This document shows, one piece after another, positions 21,266-31,653 of a stretch of DNA of 64,000 nt. Below the pieces are notes generated by a model that ran no database searches, was not told where the DNA came from, and saw only the letters and a program-made list of their open reading frames with translations. The position numbers and the translations under genes are program-made. How positions within the stretch are numbered: position 1 is the first letter of the stretch; each line of letters starts with the position of its first letter. Origin of the DNA: Guillardia theta CCMP2712 (lineage: Eukaryota > Cryptophyceae > Pyrenomonadales > Geminigeraceae); NCBI RefSeq assembly GCF_000315625.1, contig NW_005434671.1:817798-881797 (forward strand), read 5' to 3'.

Positions 21266-23922
21266 ATGAGGCAGCAGGAAGTTCTCCACGTCTTCGTGCT
21301 CCTCGCCTTCTGCATAAGGTCCTCCGACTTGGCTGGAGCTGGTGTGAAGCGATGCTGCGGTTCACATAGATTCTTCCCCGCGCTCGTCAGGAGGCTTCGT
21401 GGTGGCTCGGTGGGGGAGAAGGGGACGTCAGCCCCTGAGAATGACGACAAAGACGATGGCACATGCATGTGTTGCTGTGAACCCATGGAGACTGTTGCTC
21501 TTTCCCTGTGTGGGCATCACAGCGTTTGCGGGCTGTGCAGTTATCGACTTCGGGTACTCCTGAACCAAACTCAGTGCATCTTCTGCCAGCAGATATCAGA
21601 GAGCGTCTTCATAGCAGACTCTCGCGACTTCCCCCCGCAAGGCCCCATGGACCACGTTGTCTGGGACAATCAGACCAAAGTGTGCTTCGAGACCGAAGAG
21701 CTCGCTTCTCGCTTCCGCGCCCTCACGGTGGCCAAGTGTACAACATGCGAAGAGACTTTCAACACGGTGAAACAGCTACAGAGTCATACGAGAACTTGTC
21801 ACAGGCTGAGGTACTGCTGGCTCTGTCTAGAGAACAGGAAGATCTTCATCTCGGAGCAGGCGACCTACGACCAACAGCAGTTCCGTGTGCATCTGACAGG
21901 CAGAGATGGCAGCGGCCTCAAGTCAGGGCATCCGCTGTGTAAGATGTGCTGGAGGCGCTTCTACGATGACACGCAGCTGATCTACCACATGTCGCAAGAT
22001 CACTTCGCCTGCCACGTCTGTCAGAGGCGGAGGGAGGACGACGATCGCCAGCAGGTGGAGTTCTTCCAGAACTATGAGCAGCTCTTTGCGCACTTTCGCT
22101 CGGAGCACTACGTATGCGAGGAAAGGAGCTGCATGGATCTGAGGTTCATCGCGTTCGGGACCGAGTTGGAGCTGTTCTCGCACATGTCAAGCGAGCATGG
22201 AGGGTCAACGAGGCGAAGCGTGCGAGACGCGATCTTGAGCCAGACGATCCTGCAGGAATACCGACGGAGTGACGGTGGGAGAGGGCGAGGAAGGAGCAGC
22301 CGTCCGGGGAGAGGAGCGCAGGCACACAGGGGACAGGTGGCAGAGCGGATGGGGGATACAGGCTTCGCCGCTGGCTCCACGAGAGGAATCGGGGGGAGGG
22401 GTAGACGTTATCAACGCGGAACTCCGAGAGCGGGGTTGAGGAACGAAGATCCCGACAGAGCAAGCTTGCAAGCCAGCCAGGCAGATGGATCAGAGCACTT
22501 GATAGTGTCGGGGATCAACATAACCCAGCTGAGAGAGAGATATGAGAGGGAGCTCAGCTCGTCGAGAAGGCCGGAGGAAGGGAGCCCGACTAGGAACGAG
22601 AGGTTGAGCAGAGGTGAAGGAGGAATGACGGATGTTCCTGACGTGTTCTGACTTGATCTTATCTCAGAGGAGTTTCCTTCCCTCCCAAACGCGCAGGAGC
22701 AGCCGCAGCCGGTGGCGAGCGCCATGTCGGATCAAGCCGCTGCCACAGCACAGACCATGTCCAAGAAGTTCTTTTGCGACGAGCTCACCAGCCAACGACG
22801 AAATCTCTCCGCGGAAGATTTCCCGTGAGTTCCCCTCTCGGTAGAACTCAGCCAAATCACACGCTTCCGCAGATCGTTGCCCTCTCTCGTCACTCGGGAC
22901 CCTAGTCGAGTGGGTGCGAGCAGCGAGGCTGACAAGGATCTTGCCGCCCTCATCGCCAAGAATGCATCGACGACTTCGTCAAGAGCCAGCAAGCATGTCG
23001 TCACCAATCTCTTCATGAGCGGGAGGTTGCTGTCTCTGAGAACGTCCGAGTCAAGTCGCTCTTGGCGAACTGTTGTGAGTGACAGGGGAGGGAACAACTC
23101 CCTTGCCTCCAGCAAGACCGTCGAGGTTCCCAATGACGCTGAGTGAGACTTTTGCCTGCCCCCCTCCTTCCCATGACTGCAACTCGCTGACCCAGAGCTT
23201 GTAGGTACCCTCCTCTTCCGAGCTTGCATGCTCAAGAGAGTGGCCGTTCTTCTGATCGAGTGCAGACAGCGGCTACCCCAAGAGGCAGGTTGGAGGAGGA
23301 GAACCAAGAGGATCTACAGCAGAAGGAAGCAGACCTCAAGATCGCGCGTGAAACGGCTGTTCGGCTCCTCGGCAGAGACACTTACAGTGTTCTTGAGGTG
23401 TTCGCTGTCTTCATATCCCCTCCTCAACCCTATCCTCCATGTCTGATTGCCTGTTCACCTCTTCCTGCCTTGAGTTGCGCGCATACACCTTCCCCCTTCC
23501 GTCCTACCCTACCTTGCCTTGCTGTTGTCATACTCTATCCTTTTCTTTCCCCCATACACTCTCCTCCCCCCTATCTCCTCTTATGCGAGTCCATGCATGC
23601 AGAAAGCTTTCGAGGACGCCTGCCGACTTGCTCGTACGAGAGATTCAACGAGGCTGTTGCTGTCCGAGCACCTTCAGTCTCTCCGACTTCTCTCCGAGCA
23701 TGGTGCTCTCCTTTCGACCATGGACTCCTTGTGCAAGGGCACCAGACCCTCTTTCGCAGACGAGCTGCTCGAGCTCGTGTCGGTGAGCTGCGGGGGTTCC
23801 GCCATGTTGCCCATCCTCCTCACCGTATCTTGCAGGCGTCTCAGCGCAACCTTGCGGCTCTCACCAGAGACAATCTGAAGCCTTACAAGAAGAAAGAGCT
23901 AGAGACAGACATACTCTTGTAG
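21266..23922 (+). CDS. ZNF598/HEL2-type RING E3 ubiquitin ligase with signal peptide
   Basis: ZNF598/Hel2 senses collided ribosomes and ubiquitinates 40S proteins to start ribosome-associated quality control. Six exons join in phase: 21266-22613, 22668-22824, 22873-23142, 23205-23397, 23603-23782 and 23836-23922 (744 residues). The RING runs from CMCCCEPMETVALSLCGHHS to CIFCQQ (residues about 71-112). Zn-finger blocks follow, including GHPLCKMCWRRFYDD, HFACHVCQRR and EHYVCEERSCMDLRF, exactly as in ZNF598. The C-terminal half has the family's FPSL-type motifs (EEFPSLPNA, EDFPSLPSL, EYPPLPSL). The unusual part is the N-terminus: MRQQEVLHVFVLLAFCI then a basic stretch ending FFPALVRRLRGGS, which looks like a signal peptide plus transit-like segment. 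No upstream in-frame ATG giving a leaderless protein was seen; internal starts are possible. Confidence 0.85.
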
Positions 23923-24026
23923 AGTTCAAAAGAGCAGCAGAACACTCGGCACGTTGTGTGAGGAGGTCACAATTTACTGTGTAGCAACACGTGCATCGAT
24001 GAACCTAAATGGAGTCAGAGTCACTT

Positions 24027-25023
24027 TCACAGCGGACGCTTGCGAGACAGACCTGGGTACGTTGGCAACTTCAGGCCAAACTCGTCACGGATAGCAGGAG
24101 GCACAAACCGCCCCCCTAGAAAATGGTGCCCTGAACACGCTTCAGCTCCCCGAAAGACGTTGGGGCAGCGGACCTTTGAAGTGCTTCGCACACAACTTAG
24201 GTGCAGTCAGAGAGATCAGAACTGCAGGCTCCAAGCCGACTCCCCCCTTGTTGCCCTCGTTGACGTCCCAGCCCTGGCAGTTGAATGAGAGAGGTCGAGA
24301 GGACAGGCCTCGATATGCATCACAGATGGAACATCGACAGAGACTATTGGCTTCGAGATCTGAAAGCATCAAGCTGGTCAGGGACCTATTCGATCTTTCC
24401 CTCATCCTTTCACCTTCTTCAGCGTACTGATAATGTCTGCGAAAGGAGCTCGGATCTCTCCCTTGAAGGAGAACCCAAAGATCGCATCCACCACCACGTC
24501 AAAATCGCGTTCGATCGCCTCCGCCGAGGGCAGCTCTTGCAGCACGGGGACGTCAAGGCTAGCCAGCTGAGTCACCAGACCCTGATACAAAGGTTTCGCT
24601 GTTTGCTTCGGATAGCACACAACAGGCTTGTAGCCAAAGTGATACAAGTGTCGAGCTGCAACCAACCCGTCCCCTCCGTTGTTCCCTGGCCCACAAACAA
24701 CAAGGATCCTCTGCAGATTTTGCGCGCAATACTCGGACGTTGCAGTAGCTACGCTCAACCCAGCAAGCTCCATGAGCTGGTCGATAGAGAAACCCAGTGG
24801 CCCTGGGCAATGGCGTCAGCAGCTCTTCCCATCCCTATGGCAGCCAACCCATCAACTTCTCGTCGATCTCCGCTGCCTTGGATGCTTCAAGGAAAGCCAA
24901 GTCCTGCAGCGAGCACGCCATGGTGCCCTGCAGCCGGTCAGCACAGGACGAGGAGAACAAAAACGAGTCCCCCCGTATCGGAACGATCGCGAGTGGGAGG
25001 AGCGTTGTGAGATAGACATTCAT
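24027..25023 (-). CDS. NAXE: NAD(P)H-hydrate epimerase (YjeF N-terminal family)
   Basis: The enzyme interconverts R and S forms of damaged hydrated NAD(P)H so the dehydratase can repair them. Minus-strand exons, in order, encode an N-terminal stretch ending FLEASKAAEIDEKLMG; then PLGFSIDQLMELAGLSVA and RILVVCGPGNNGGDGLVAA (the YjeF_N nucleotide site), GYKPVVCYPK and DVVVDAIFGFSFKGEIR; then PIVSVDVPS joined to GWDVNEGNKGG; then LISLTAPKLCAKHFKG joined to HHFLGGRFVPPAI, ending YPGLSRKRPL with stop at 24027-24029. All core motifs are present, including the catalytic Asp region VDVPSGWDV. Starts at 25023 (giving a hydrophobic leader MNVYLTTLLPLAIV...) or 24926 (cytosolic) are both possible. Plant and animal relatives go to plastids or mitochondria, so the long form is favoured. 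Confidence 0.85.
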
Positions 25024-26640
25024 CCTCGGGCCCTTGGAACGAGTGACTGCGTGCTGGGAGCGTTGGCGTGCACATCTCAGCCCGGCAAATCTCAATCCGG
25101 GGATGTCTTTAAAGCGCAACATCATCTGAGGAAAACTATGACTAGGAGGAGGACGGGAATGAGATACCCCCAACACCATACATCGGCTTCCCTTCACACT
25201 AACCTGCTCCGAACCACAACACTTCTCGATCACATCTTTCAAACTTACTCTCCTCCAACTCTTGAGCCTAATGTTTTGTTTCATGTCATGATAGCCATAC
25301 TCTCATTTAGTTCTTCTCATCTACTTCCTATCGTGTACAGGCTCTCCTACCGACATGCTCGCATCTGCTCTTTGAAGCTTTGCGGTCCAGAGTTTCCTGC
25401 CTTCCTCATTCAGAAACACGAATACTAATCATTCCCCTAATCTCTGTCCGCTGCCCTCCATATATTTAAAACAGCTTCTCATGGGGGTGGGGTAGTTAAA
25501 ACACCGGTCCAAATACACTCTTCTGGTACGTTCAGAACCCATGGGGTAGTGTCAAAGGGGGGGGTGCAATCAAACGGTCATTAGCATGTCCTCAACGCAT
25601 CCGTTGTTTTCCGTTACTCACGGATTTCGTTGCCCTGCTATTACGCCCCTCTATTCCCCAAAACGCACTGATCCATAAAAATTTGTATATATAAAAAACA
25701 ATATAAAAAAGTACGGAAATGTAGAGCGACACTGGGGTAAGCAGTACTGGGAATCGAGGACGTTGTAATGCACATTATTAAAAAGGGTCATAACAGTACT
25801 GCAATTTTCGGCATGATGAAGCGCAATAAGTTTTATCTTAGTGAGAGTCTCATTGATCGTACCACAGGGAATCAGTAAATCAACCCCCAAGCAAAACCTT
25901 ATAGTAAACCAATATTACATATATTTTATAAATAAAACATCTTTGTACAGACCCTTTTTTTTCATGACCAAATGGCACAATGAAGAGGGCGAATGGGATG
26001 GGGGGTGCGAGCGGTCAGGCAAGGCAGGAGAGACAGGGGCAAGAAGGGAGCAGAAGATCCAGCGATGTAGAGTACAGGGGGCACAAGAGCTGATGAGGAG
26101 TAAGGGGAAAGATCAGTTGCTGTGAGAAGCAGGGAGCACATTGATGGATGTAACCTAACTCGGCACGGCGGAGGGCTGGGCAATGGAGGTCGGAGAGGGA
26201 GATAAAGACATACACATGAGCCATGTCAACGAGAAAGAAATGTCAGTATGTTTCCAAGTATAATGGAGCTACAGGAGACGAGGTATCCTAGAACGCAGAA
26301 GGCGTGCAAAATGTTTCAAGTCGCCATGCCAACAGAGGCTGGCTGGGTAGGGTCTGGAACGAGATTAACATAGATGAATGCGTGCAAGTCAGTTTTAGAT
26401 CAGCCAAGAATTGTGTATCATGTATTCAAAACTGCGAAATTATGTAAAGAAATGGTGACTACTTTTGATTGAAGGATGATCGGAATCAAGTTTTCATGGT
26501 GGTTCTGATTTCAAACTTCGCAGAAATCCAAACAAGGAGTTTTCTTGCTAGGAGCATCAGCATGTCATAGTGTGGTGCGTTAAAGTTCAGCCAATTCTTG
26601 GCCTTTTTGAACATCGGGCTTCGGATAAGCTCGCTAAGCT
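25024..26640. other. Intergenic, AT-rich with GGGGTA-type patches
   Basis: This long spacer between divergently oriented NAXE and PH-domain genes has no supported coding region. It is AT-rich, especially 25650-25960, with G-rich interruptions such as GGGGGTGGGGTAG (25485-25500) and an 8-9 G run near 25560. The same G-rich motif recurs at 29430-29850, 32180-32470 and 51420-51850. Confidence 0.5.
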
Positions 26641-28123
26641 ATGAAAAAGTACTTGAACCGATTCTGGGGGTCTGCTGATGGATTTGATGGGAAGACAACC
26701 CTGAAACAAATCTCAAACTCAGAGAATTTATCAATTCAGAGGGTTAGCAAAGACAAGGGGGGAGTAGGCCTCAACGGAACGAGTAAACGGGATGAAGATG
26801 GTTTCGGCGATCAAGGTAAACTCTTCTTACAGGGTTACATCGAGCGAAAGTCGAACAAGAACGGATTCCAGAAGAAGTGGAAGGTCCAATACTTCGTGCT
26901 CAAAGACTCCAGGCTCCGTTACTACAAAGACCAAGTTAATTACTTGGATGGTGAGCAGGAAAAAGGAGAGATATACTTGAATGGCATAAGCATAAATTTC
27001 GGTGCAACCAAGGTCAACATGTCAGGAAATCCTAGATACGTCATGTTGTGTGAAGATAGATGGAAGAAAAAAGTCTTTGTTCTGGCATTCACCTCCGAAC
27101 AAGAGAGAAATACTTGGTACGAAGCGCTCCAGATAGCTGTATCATCTGCCTCGGCTCCAGAAAAGAACGTGAAAGCATCGAAAAGCACTTCTCAGCGCAA
27201 GAGTTCATCCCCGTCAAACAATCGCCAGAATTCTCTTTCTTCTGTTATGGATTTCTTATCGGGTTCCACATTCCAATTGCCATTTGCTTCTAGGAAGCCG
27301 AAATGTAACTTTTCAGAATCGGATAGAAACACTCAGACCCATTCGAAGGTTGCGAATCTAATGCTCGAAATAGTCACGCAGAACCCTCGGAATGACAAGG
27401 ATGTAAATGTTTATATCAAATCATCGAAGGGAGGTCGATATGGGGTTGAGTTGATTTGTGAAGGACATCATGACAACCTTTGGACATACACCTGGACGTA
27501 CAACATCGACTACGTGCAGCTGAATTGTGAGTCAAGGGCTCGCCGTATTGTCGTTGATTGGAACAACAAGTGTGCCTGGATCAAGGGAGACATTGAGATA
27601 GACGAAGAGTACGATGAGGAGTTTGGAGACTTGATGCATATCTACAAGGAACACGACTGTCTGTTGATTCACTCAACGATTCCTTTCTCTCCTCGCTGGA
27701 ATTGGATAGTCGGGAAAAGCGACCCCCAGAGGCCGTACAAGATTTCCCTCAAGGACAGTCTGTCGGGATCTGAAAAGCAAGTCACTCTTCCGTTGCAAAT
27801 TTCCCATGGGGGCCACACTGTTGCTGCCTTCAGTGCAAGCAAGACTGAAGCATTGCTGTCTTTGATGGAGGTAAGTTGGCTGCCCTTGTGGTTTTGGCAC
27901 AAGCATGAACCCTCCAAACAGATAGGCGAGGAAGATCAGTGGATACTGATCAGTATCACTTTTGTTTTGAGCATGTTTATTTCTATGGATGGAGGTGAAA
28001 CATGTGACTGTTCTTTTCACTTTTTTTAATCCTAATTCGAATACCTCTAGATAACCTGAACTTACCTGCTCTTGATATCACATCATGCTCGTCAACCTCC
28101 AGAAGTCCAACTGGCACATGTAA
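26641..28123 (+). CDS. PH-domain protein
   Basis: Exon 1 (26641-27870, 410 codons) ends SLMEG-less at a GTAAGT donor. A second tiny exon, 28103-28123, gives KSNWHM and a stop in the correct phase, for a protein of about 416 residues. Reading through the donor would instead end at 28029. Residues about 60-170 are a pleckstrin homology domain: FLQGYIERKSNKNGFQKKWK, then YFVLKDSRLRYYKD, and the C-terminal helix SEQERNTWYEALQIAVSS with its invariant Trp. The C-terminal half (from residue about 240) has two beta-rich segments, including WTYTWTYNIDYVQLN and IVVDWNNKCAWIKGDIE, which I do not recognise. The PH domain suggests phosphoinositide-dependent membrane recruitment. Base composition is notably more AT-rich than neighbours. 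Confidence 0.75.
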
Positions 28124-28598
28124 GGAGCATGCTTTGAATTTGCTGAAGATGACTTTGAGTTCCAGCGACCTACGCACGAACTCCAATACGACAAGACAGC
28201 TTTGGCGAGTGGAGTCACTCAGTCCCAAAGACGACTCAAAGTTGCGTCGGTGAAGACCTAACAGGCGATGAGACCGGGAAGGGTATCCGTCAAAAAAGAC
28301 TTGTCTTGGGCTGACTCAGACGCAGGGAGACCTTTAATCGGACTGCAAGCGCCGTTCCATCTTGACGAACCTTATCCTCATCCTGATTCTGTGTATTGTC
28401 CGCACGAGAACAAGGAAGGAAGTTAGAGTCTTATCAACTGCGAATTGTAGCTTAGGTATTCTTGCCGCTTTCTTTTAAAACTATTCACACAGTACAACGA
28501 ACCAAAGAGATATGGACTTTTACAATCAGTTTATTAGCGAAAGAATAAGAGTGTAGTATGAATTGAGGGAAGAGTCCGGGTACCTTCCAGCCACCCCA
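28124..28598. other. Intergenic 3' spacer
   Basis: Convergent spacer between the PH-domain gene and the small secreted coiled-coil gene. No open frame or repeat of note was seen. It probably holds both 3' untranslated regions. Confidence 0.4.
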
Positions 28599-28982
28599 TC
28601 ATCTGCATCGACTAACATGTCTTGACGCGCCTTCATCCCCACCTCGCAGCCGTAGAGGAAGCTTAGTTGTCTCTGCACATTCGAGGCTCATTTCCGAACT
28701 ATCTGAGACCGAGGAAGCCATGACTTTGAGCGCCTTGGTGAGCTCGCCATTAGCCTCGTGGTGCTCGGCCAGCTGGCGAGAGAGCATCCTGTTCTCCATC
28801 TCCAGCCTGAGGATAGACTGCTGGACCTCTGCATACATGGCTGGGTAAGGGCAAACGTCGATCGTCATTCTTGACAGTTTCGAGGGGCGCGCTTCTCCTC
28901 CATGAGCCAAGAGAAGCATGGCAACCAGAACTGTTGATAGTGCTCGTCTAAGAATGGCGGTGAATTGTTGAGATAGAATCAT
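28599..28982 (-). CDS. Small secreted coiled-coil protein ending in an LRLRGG motif
   Basis: A 127-residue single-exon minus-strand frame that begins at the ATG complementary to 28980-28982. Residues 1-31 are a signal peptide (basic start, then ALSTVLVAMLLLAHGGEA). Residues about 50-95 form a leucine-heptad coiled coil (VQQSILRLEMENRMLSRQLA). Near the C-terminus, LPLRLRGGDEG contains the same six residues that end mature ubiquitin, followed by a short basic tail. I do not recognise a family. The combination of signal peptide and RGG motif recurs in this window. Entry to the secretory pathway or to a plastid-surrounding compartment is inferred. A (GGA)n repeat at 29009-29051 lies about 30 bp upstream of the start codon. 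Confidence 0.6.
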   Translation of the reverse strand: MILSQQFTAILRRALSTVLVAMLLLAHGGEARPSKLSRMTIDVCPYPAMYAEVQQSILRLEMENRMLSRQLAEHHEANGELTKALKVMASSVSDSSEMSLECAETTKLPLRLRGGDEGASRHVSRCR

Positions 28983-29008
28983 TTTGTACAGGAGTGTAGA
29001 AGAGTAAG

Positions 29009-29051
29009 GAGGAGGAGGAGGAGGAGGAGGAGGAGGAGGAGGAGGAGGAGG
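29009..29051 (+). repeat. (GGA)n trinucleotide repeat
   Basis: Fourteen uninterrupted GGA triplets lie in the 5' flank of the small secreted coiled-coil gene. Confidence 0.95.
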
Positions 29052-30392
29052 AGGCTTCGTCAAGTGAACAACCGACGCTCCAGGCACAGTAGGATCGAGA
29101 AAGATATGGCGGAGTGAGAGAACCACCAGCTGTGTAAACTAAGGAGCAGAAGAAAGGTCCGACAGTTCACGCGAAGGAGCGAGAACGATCAATAATGCGT
29201 GGAATTCCCCGACCGGAACCCACTCGGTGTATCGAAAACGTATTCCTCGATCCTTTGCAGGTAGCCGCTGTTTGTTTCTGATTCTTGCTTCTCAGAGCCT
29301 GTCTTGCTGTCTTGAGTTGCCTTGACCTGCCTTGTCTTGATCTGTCTTGACTTGTCTGGTCTTGTCTGCGTGTATCTACTCTCCTTGCACGTTCTTGCCA
29401 AATGACATGGAGCCTCTAATAAAAGAGCTTCGGGTGAAGTTTCCCACTTGAGGGGTATAGCCAGTCAGGGGGTCCCCTTTAACCTCCTGACAGTTAAACT
29501 CTGTAAACCAGTGGGTACTTACAGGACAATTAGCTGGTAGGGGTGATCGAAGTACCGGTGTCGTTTAACGACAAGGGCTACGTTACAAGGGAACAAGGGG
29601 GTGGTGGGGTAGGGGTACGTATTCAAAGTGAGTTAAGACTACCTGCGAAGGGGTAGGGGTTACCACCCCACCGTGGAATGAGAGTGCAAGACATAGAGCT
29701 ATGCTGGGTACTATTCGAACAAGATACCCTACCAGTTCGGTACGATGTTCTAAAGGATCAGGTGTTTGACCAATGTTGACGAGGGTGGGTACATGACTAC
29801 CCGTTCTGTGTAGGCGCTCAAGAAGAGAAAAAGGGGGTAAATTGGATAAACTACGGGTACTCAACGAAACGTTGTTTATTCTTGAGGCCGAAAGGGGAGG
29901 CGGCCGCAAAGCGGTAGCAAATCAATATACATGTGCATATTATATATATATATAACACTGTAAAGTATCTTTTACGAGTTGAATATAATATTTTATATAC
30001 AGTAAAAAAACTAATTGAAGTTTTAATAACATATATAATCATTCGTCATTTTAAATGCGAAGCGTTGGTATTTGAAGAGTTTTCAGGAATTAAGTCTTCT
30101 TTACATGATCCAGAATCCTACTTTTCGATAGTTTGACTGGTGTACCCCTCCATTTTCCAGGAATTTGGAAAGAAATATGTAGGTGGGGGTGCGTATGCTA
30201 ATTTAACAGCTCACCCGTAGTAAAGAAGGGGTTCTGTACTCACCACCCTTCTATTGATAAGGAACAAGAAGTATTTTCATGGGTGGGGTCATCTCAGTGA
30301 AAGAAGTCAGAGATGCATTTTTTTACGTACAGGGAAGTTAAGTTAAAAATCAGGCAGTTGCCGTGACTCGGCGATCAGGGCATGTGGAACTT

Positions 30393-30660
30393 CGGGCCAG
30401 CCCGCCGGGCCACGGCGGCCCGGCCCGGCCGGCGGCGGCGCAGGAACTCGCCACACTGTCAGGTCAACTTTGAGTAAAGGTCAGGGAACTTCCGAGTTCG
30501 GAACGGCGGCAAACTGCCCCCTCAGGCTGCCCCCCCCGGGGGCCCCCGAAGATGCCAGCTTCCGAGCCTGCAGTGGCACGGCCACCGTCCCGGTCTTGAC
30601 AGTGATCGCCGGACTGCCAGCCTGAGGGACCCCGGGCCCCGGGCCGGGCGGCGGCAAACG
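30393..30660. promoter_or_regulatory. GC-rich island pair with flanking shared motifs
   Basis: Two GC blocks (30393-30440 and 30528-30660), rich in GGCCCGGCC and CCCGGGCC palindromes, enclose AACTTTGAGTAAAG (30466-30479) and ACTTCCGAGTTCGGAAC (30488-30504). Copies of the first motif recur beside the island at 55679-55819, and a copy of the second beside the island at 52000-52400. Confidence 0.4.
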
Positions 30661-30781
30661 GTTCAACGATGTAGCCTGATCGTTGGCATACTCCGAGGCT
30701 CGTCCGATGATGCATCAATTCTCAGTCCTAGTAGTTTATTTACACAGTCCTGCATTCATAGCCGCCGTGCCACGGTGACTG

Positions 30782-31653
30782 TTGACTCGGCGTTCACAGG
30801 CTGAGACTCTGTGCAGCCAGAACACGTTCACGGTCACGGCGTGTGCGGCGAACGGCGAGAGACGGCCGAGTTTGGATCAGCTTCGCAATCAGAGGAGGAG
30901 AAACCAGCTTCGCGCGAAGGAGGAACAGCTTCGCGAGGAGGAGAAGCTTCGCAATGAAGAGGAAGAGCAGCTTCGCGAAGCAAGGCTCTTGGCGTTGAGG
31001 CAGAACCCTCAATCTGTGGAGCGAGGGATAGCGTGGGAGGAGTCGGAGGTGGGGCAGACCGTCCTCCAGGGCAACGTGGGAGTGCTTTCGACGCAGGCCA
31101 TCAATCGGTTGATGGCACACGTCGAGTTTGGAAGTGAGAGAAGCTGGATGCCGGTGAACAAGTATGTTTCAAGTACGCTTACGGGGTGCACAGTATAATC
31201 GACTTTGAGGCAGTTGGCTCTCAGCTTTGGCTTTGAAAATCCGGGCGTAAAGGGAAGTCTTTTCGAGATGTACTTCTTGAAGAAGTTGGAACAAACAGGC
31301 TTGAGTGTGAGTTCGTGGCCCGAGACAGACCGAGATCTGGGATCAATGTCTGGTGGTGAATTTTTCATTATTGCAAGGCATCAAGCTTCCTGTTCAAAAT
31401 ACGTACTTGAGGCCTTCAAGGAGGCTATGAAGCAGTGATGGTCGACCAAGAGAAGCGGAAGGTGATGTTTGTACAAGCAACGATCGAACAGCAACATGCT
31501 TTCAAACTCTGTTTCTTCTTGAAGGCTCTGAAATTGCTTAACATCCCGAAAGGTGGGGGATGGAAGATGGAGGTTGTTTTTCTGATTCCAGTTGAGGAGC
31601 TTGCAAGGTTTGGGATCAAACCCACCGAAGACAGAAGCGCGCTAGAGGATTAA
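30782..31653 (+). pseudogene. Degenerate Crinkler/RHS-like nuclease-domain gene
   Basis: Three open segments, 30782-31198, 31205-31438 and 31435-31653. Segment 1 has a Gln-Leu-Arg-Glu repeat (residues about 35-75) encoded by a CAGCTTCGC unit. Segments 2 and 3 read GSLFEMYFLKKLEQTG, then KVMFVQATIEQQHAFK and VVFLIPVEELARFGI. That order (acidic residue in a helix, a Q-x-T strand, a valine-rich strand) resembles the PD-(D/E)XK-like domain of Crinkler/RHS proteins, a family often copied and broken in protist genomes. An in-frame TAA separates segments 1 and 2, and segment 3 is shifted by one base from segment 2. I found no GT-AG intron that repairs both breaks, so a pseudogene is favoured. A live gene with an odd intron or a sequencing error is the alternative. 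Confidence 0.35.

Larger units (their letters stand above)
28983..30781. other. Repeat-rich intergenic region
   Basis: A 1.8-kb stretch without a supported gene. It holds a (GGA)n run (29009-29051), a G-rich zone with repeated GGGGTAGGGGT (29440-29850), an AT-only patch (29935-30050), GC islands (30393-30440 and 30528-30660) and the motif AACTTTGAGTAAAG at 30466-30479. The sharp swings in base composition suggest layered mobile-element remnants or promoter islands. Confidence 0.5.

Noticed and set aside
29935-29955. TATATATA run as a promoter
   Set aside because: No gene start lies downstream at a sensible distance; it is part of an AT-rich patch.
29851-30136. AT-rich frames near 29900-30130
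   Set aside because: They consist of Tyr/Ile codons from an AT-only patch, with no splice signals or family similarity.
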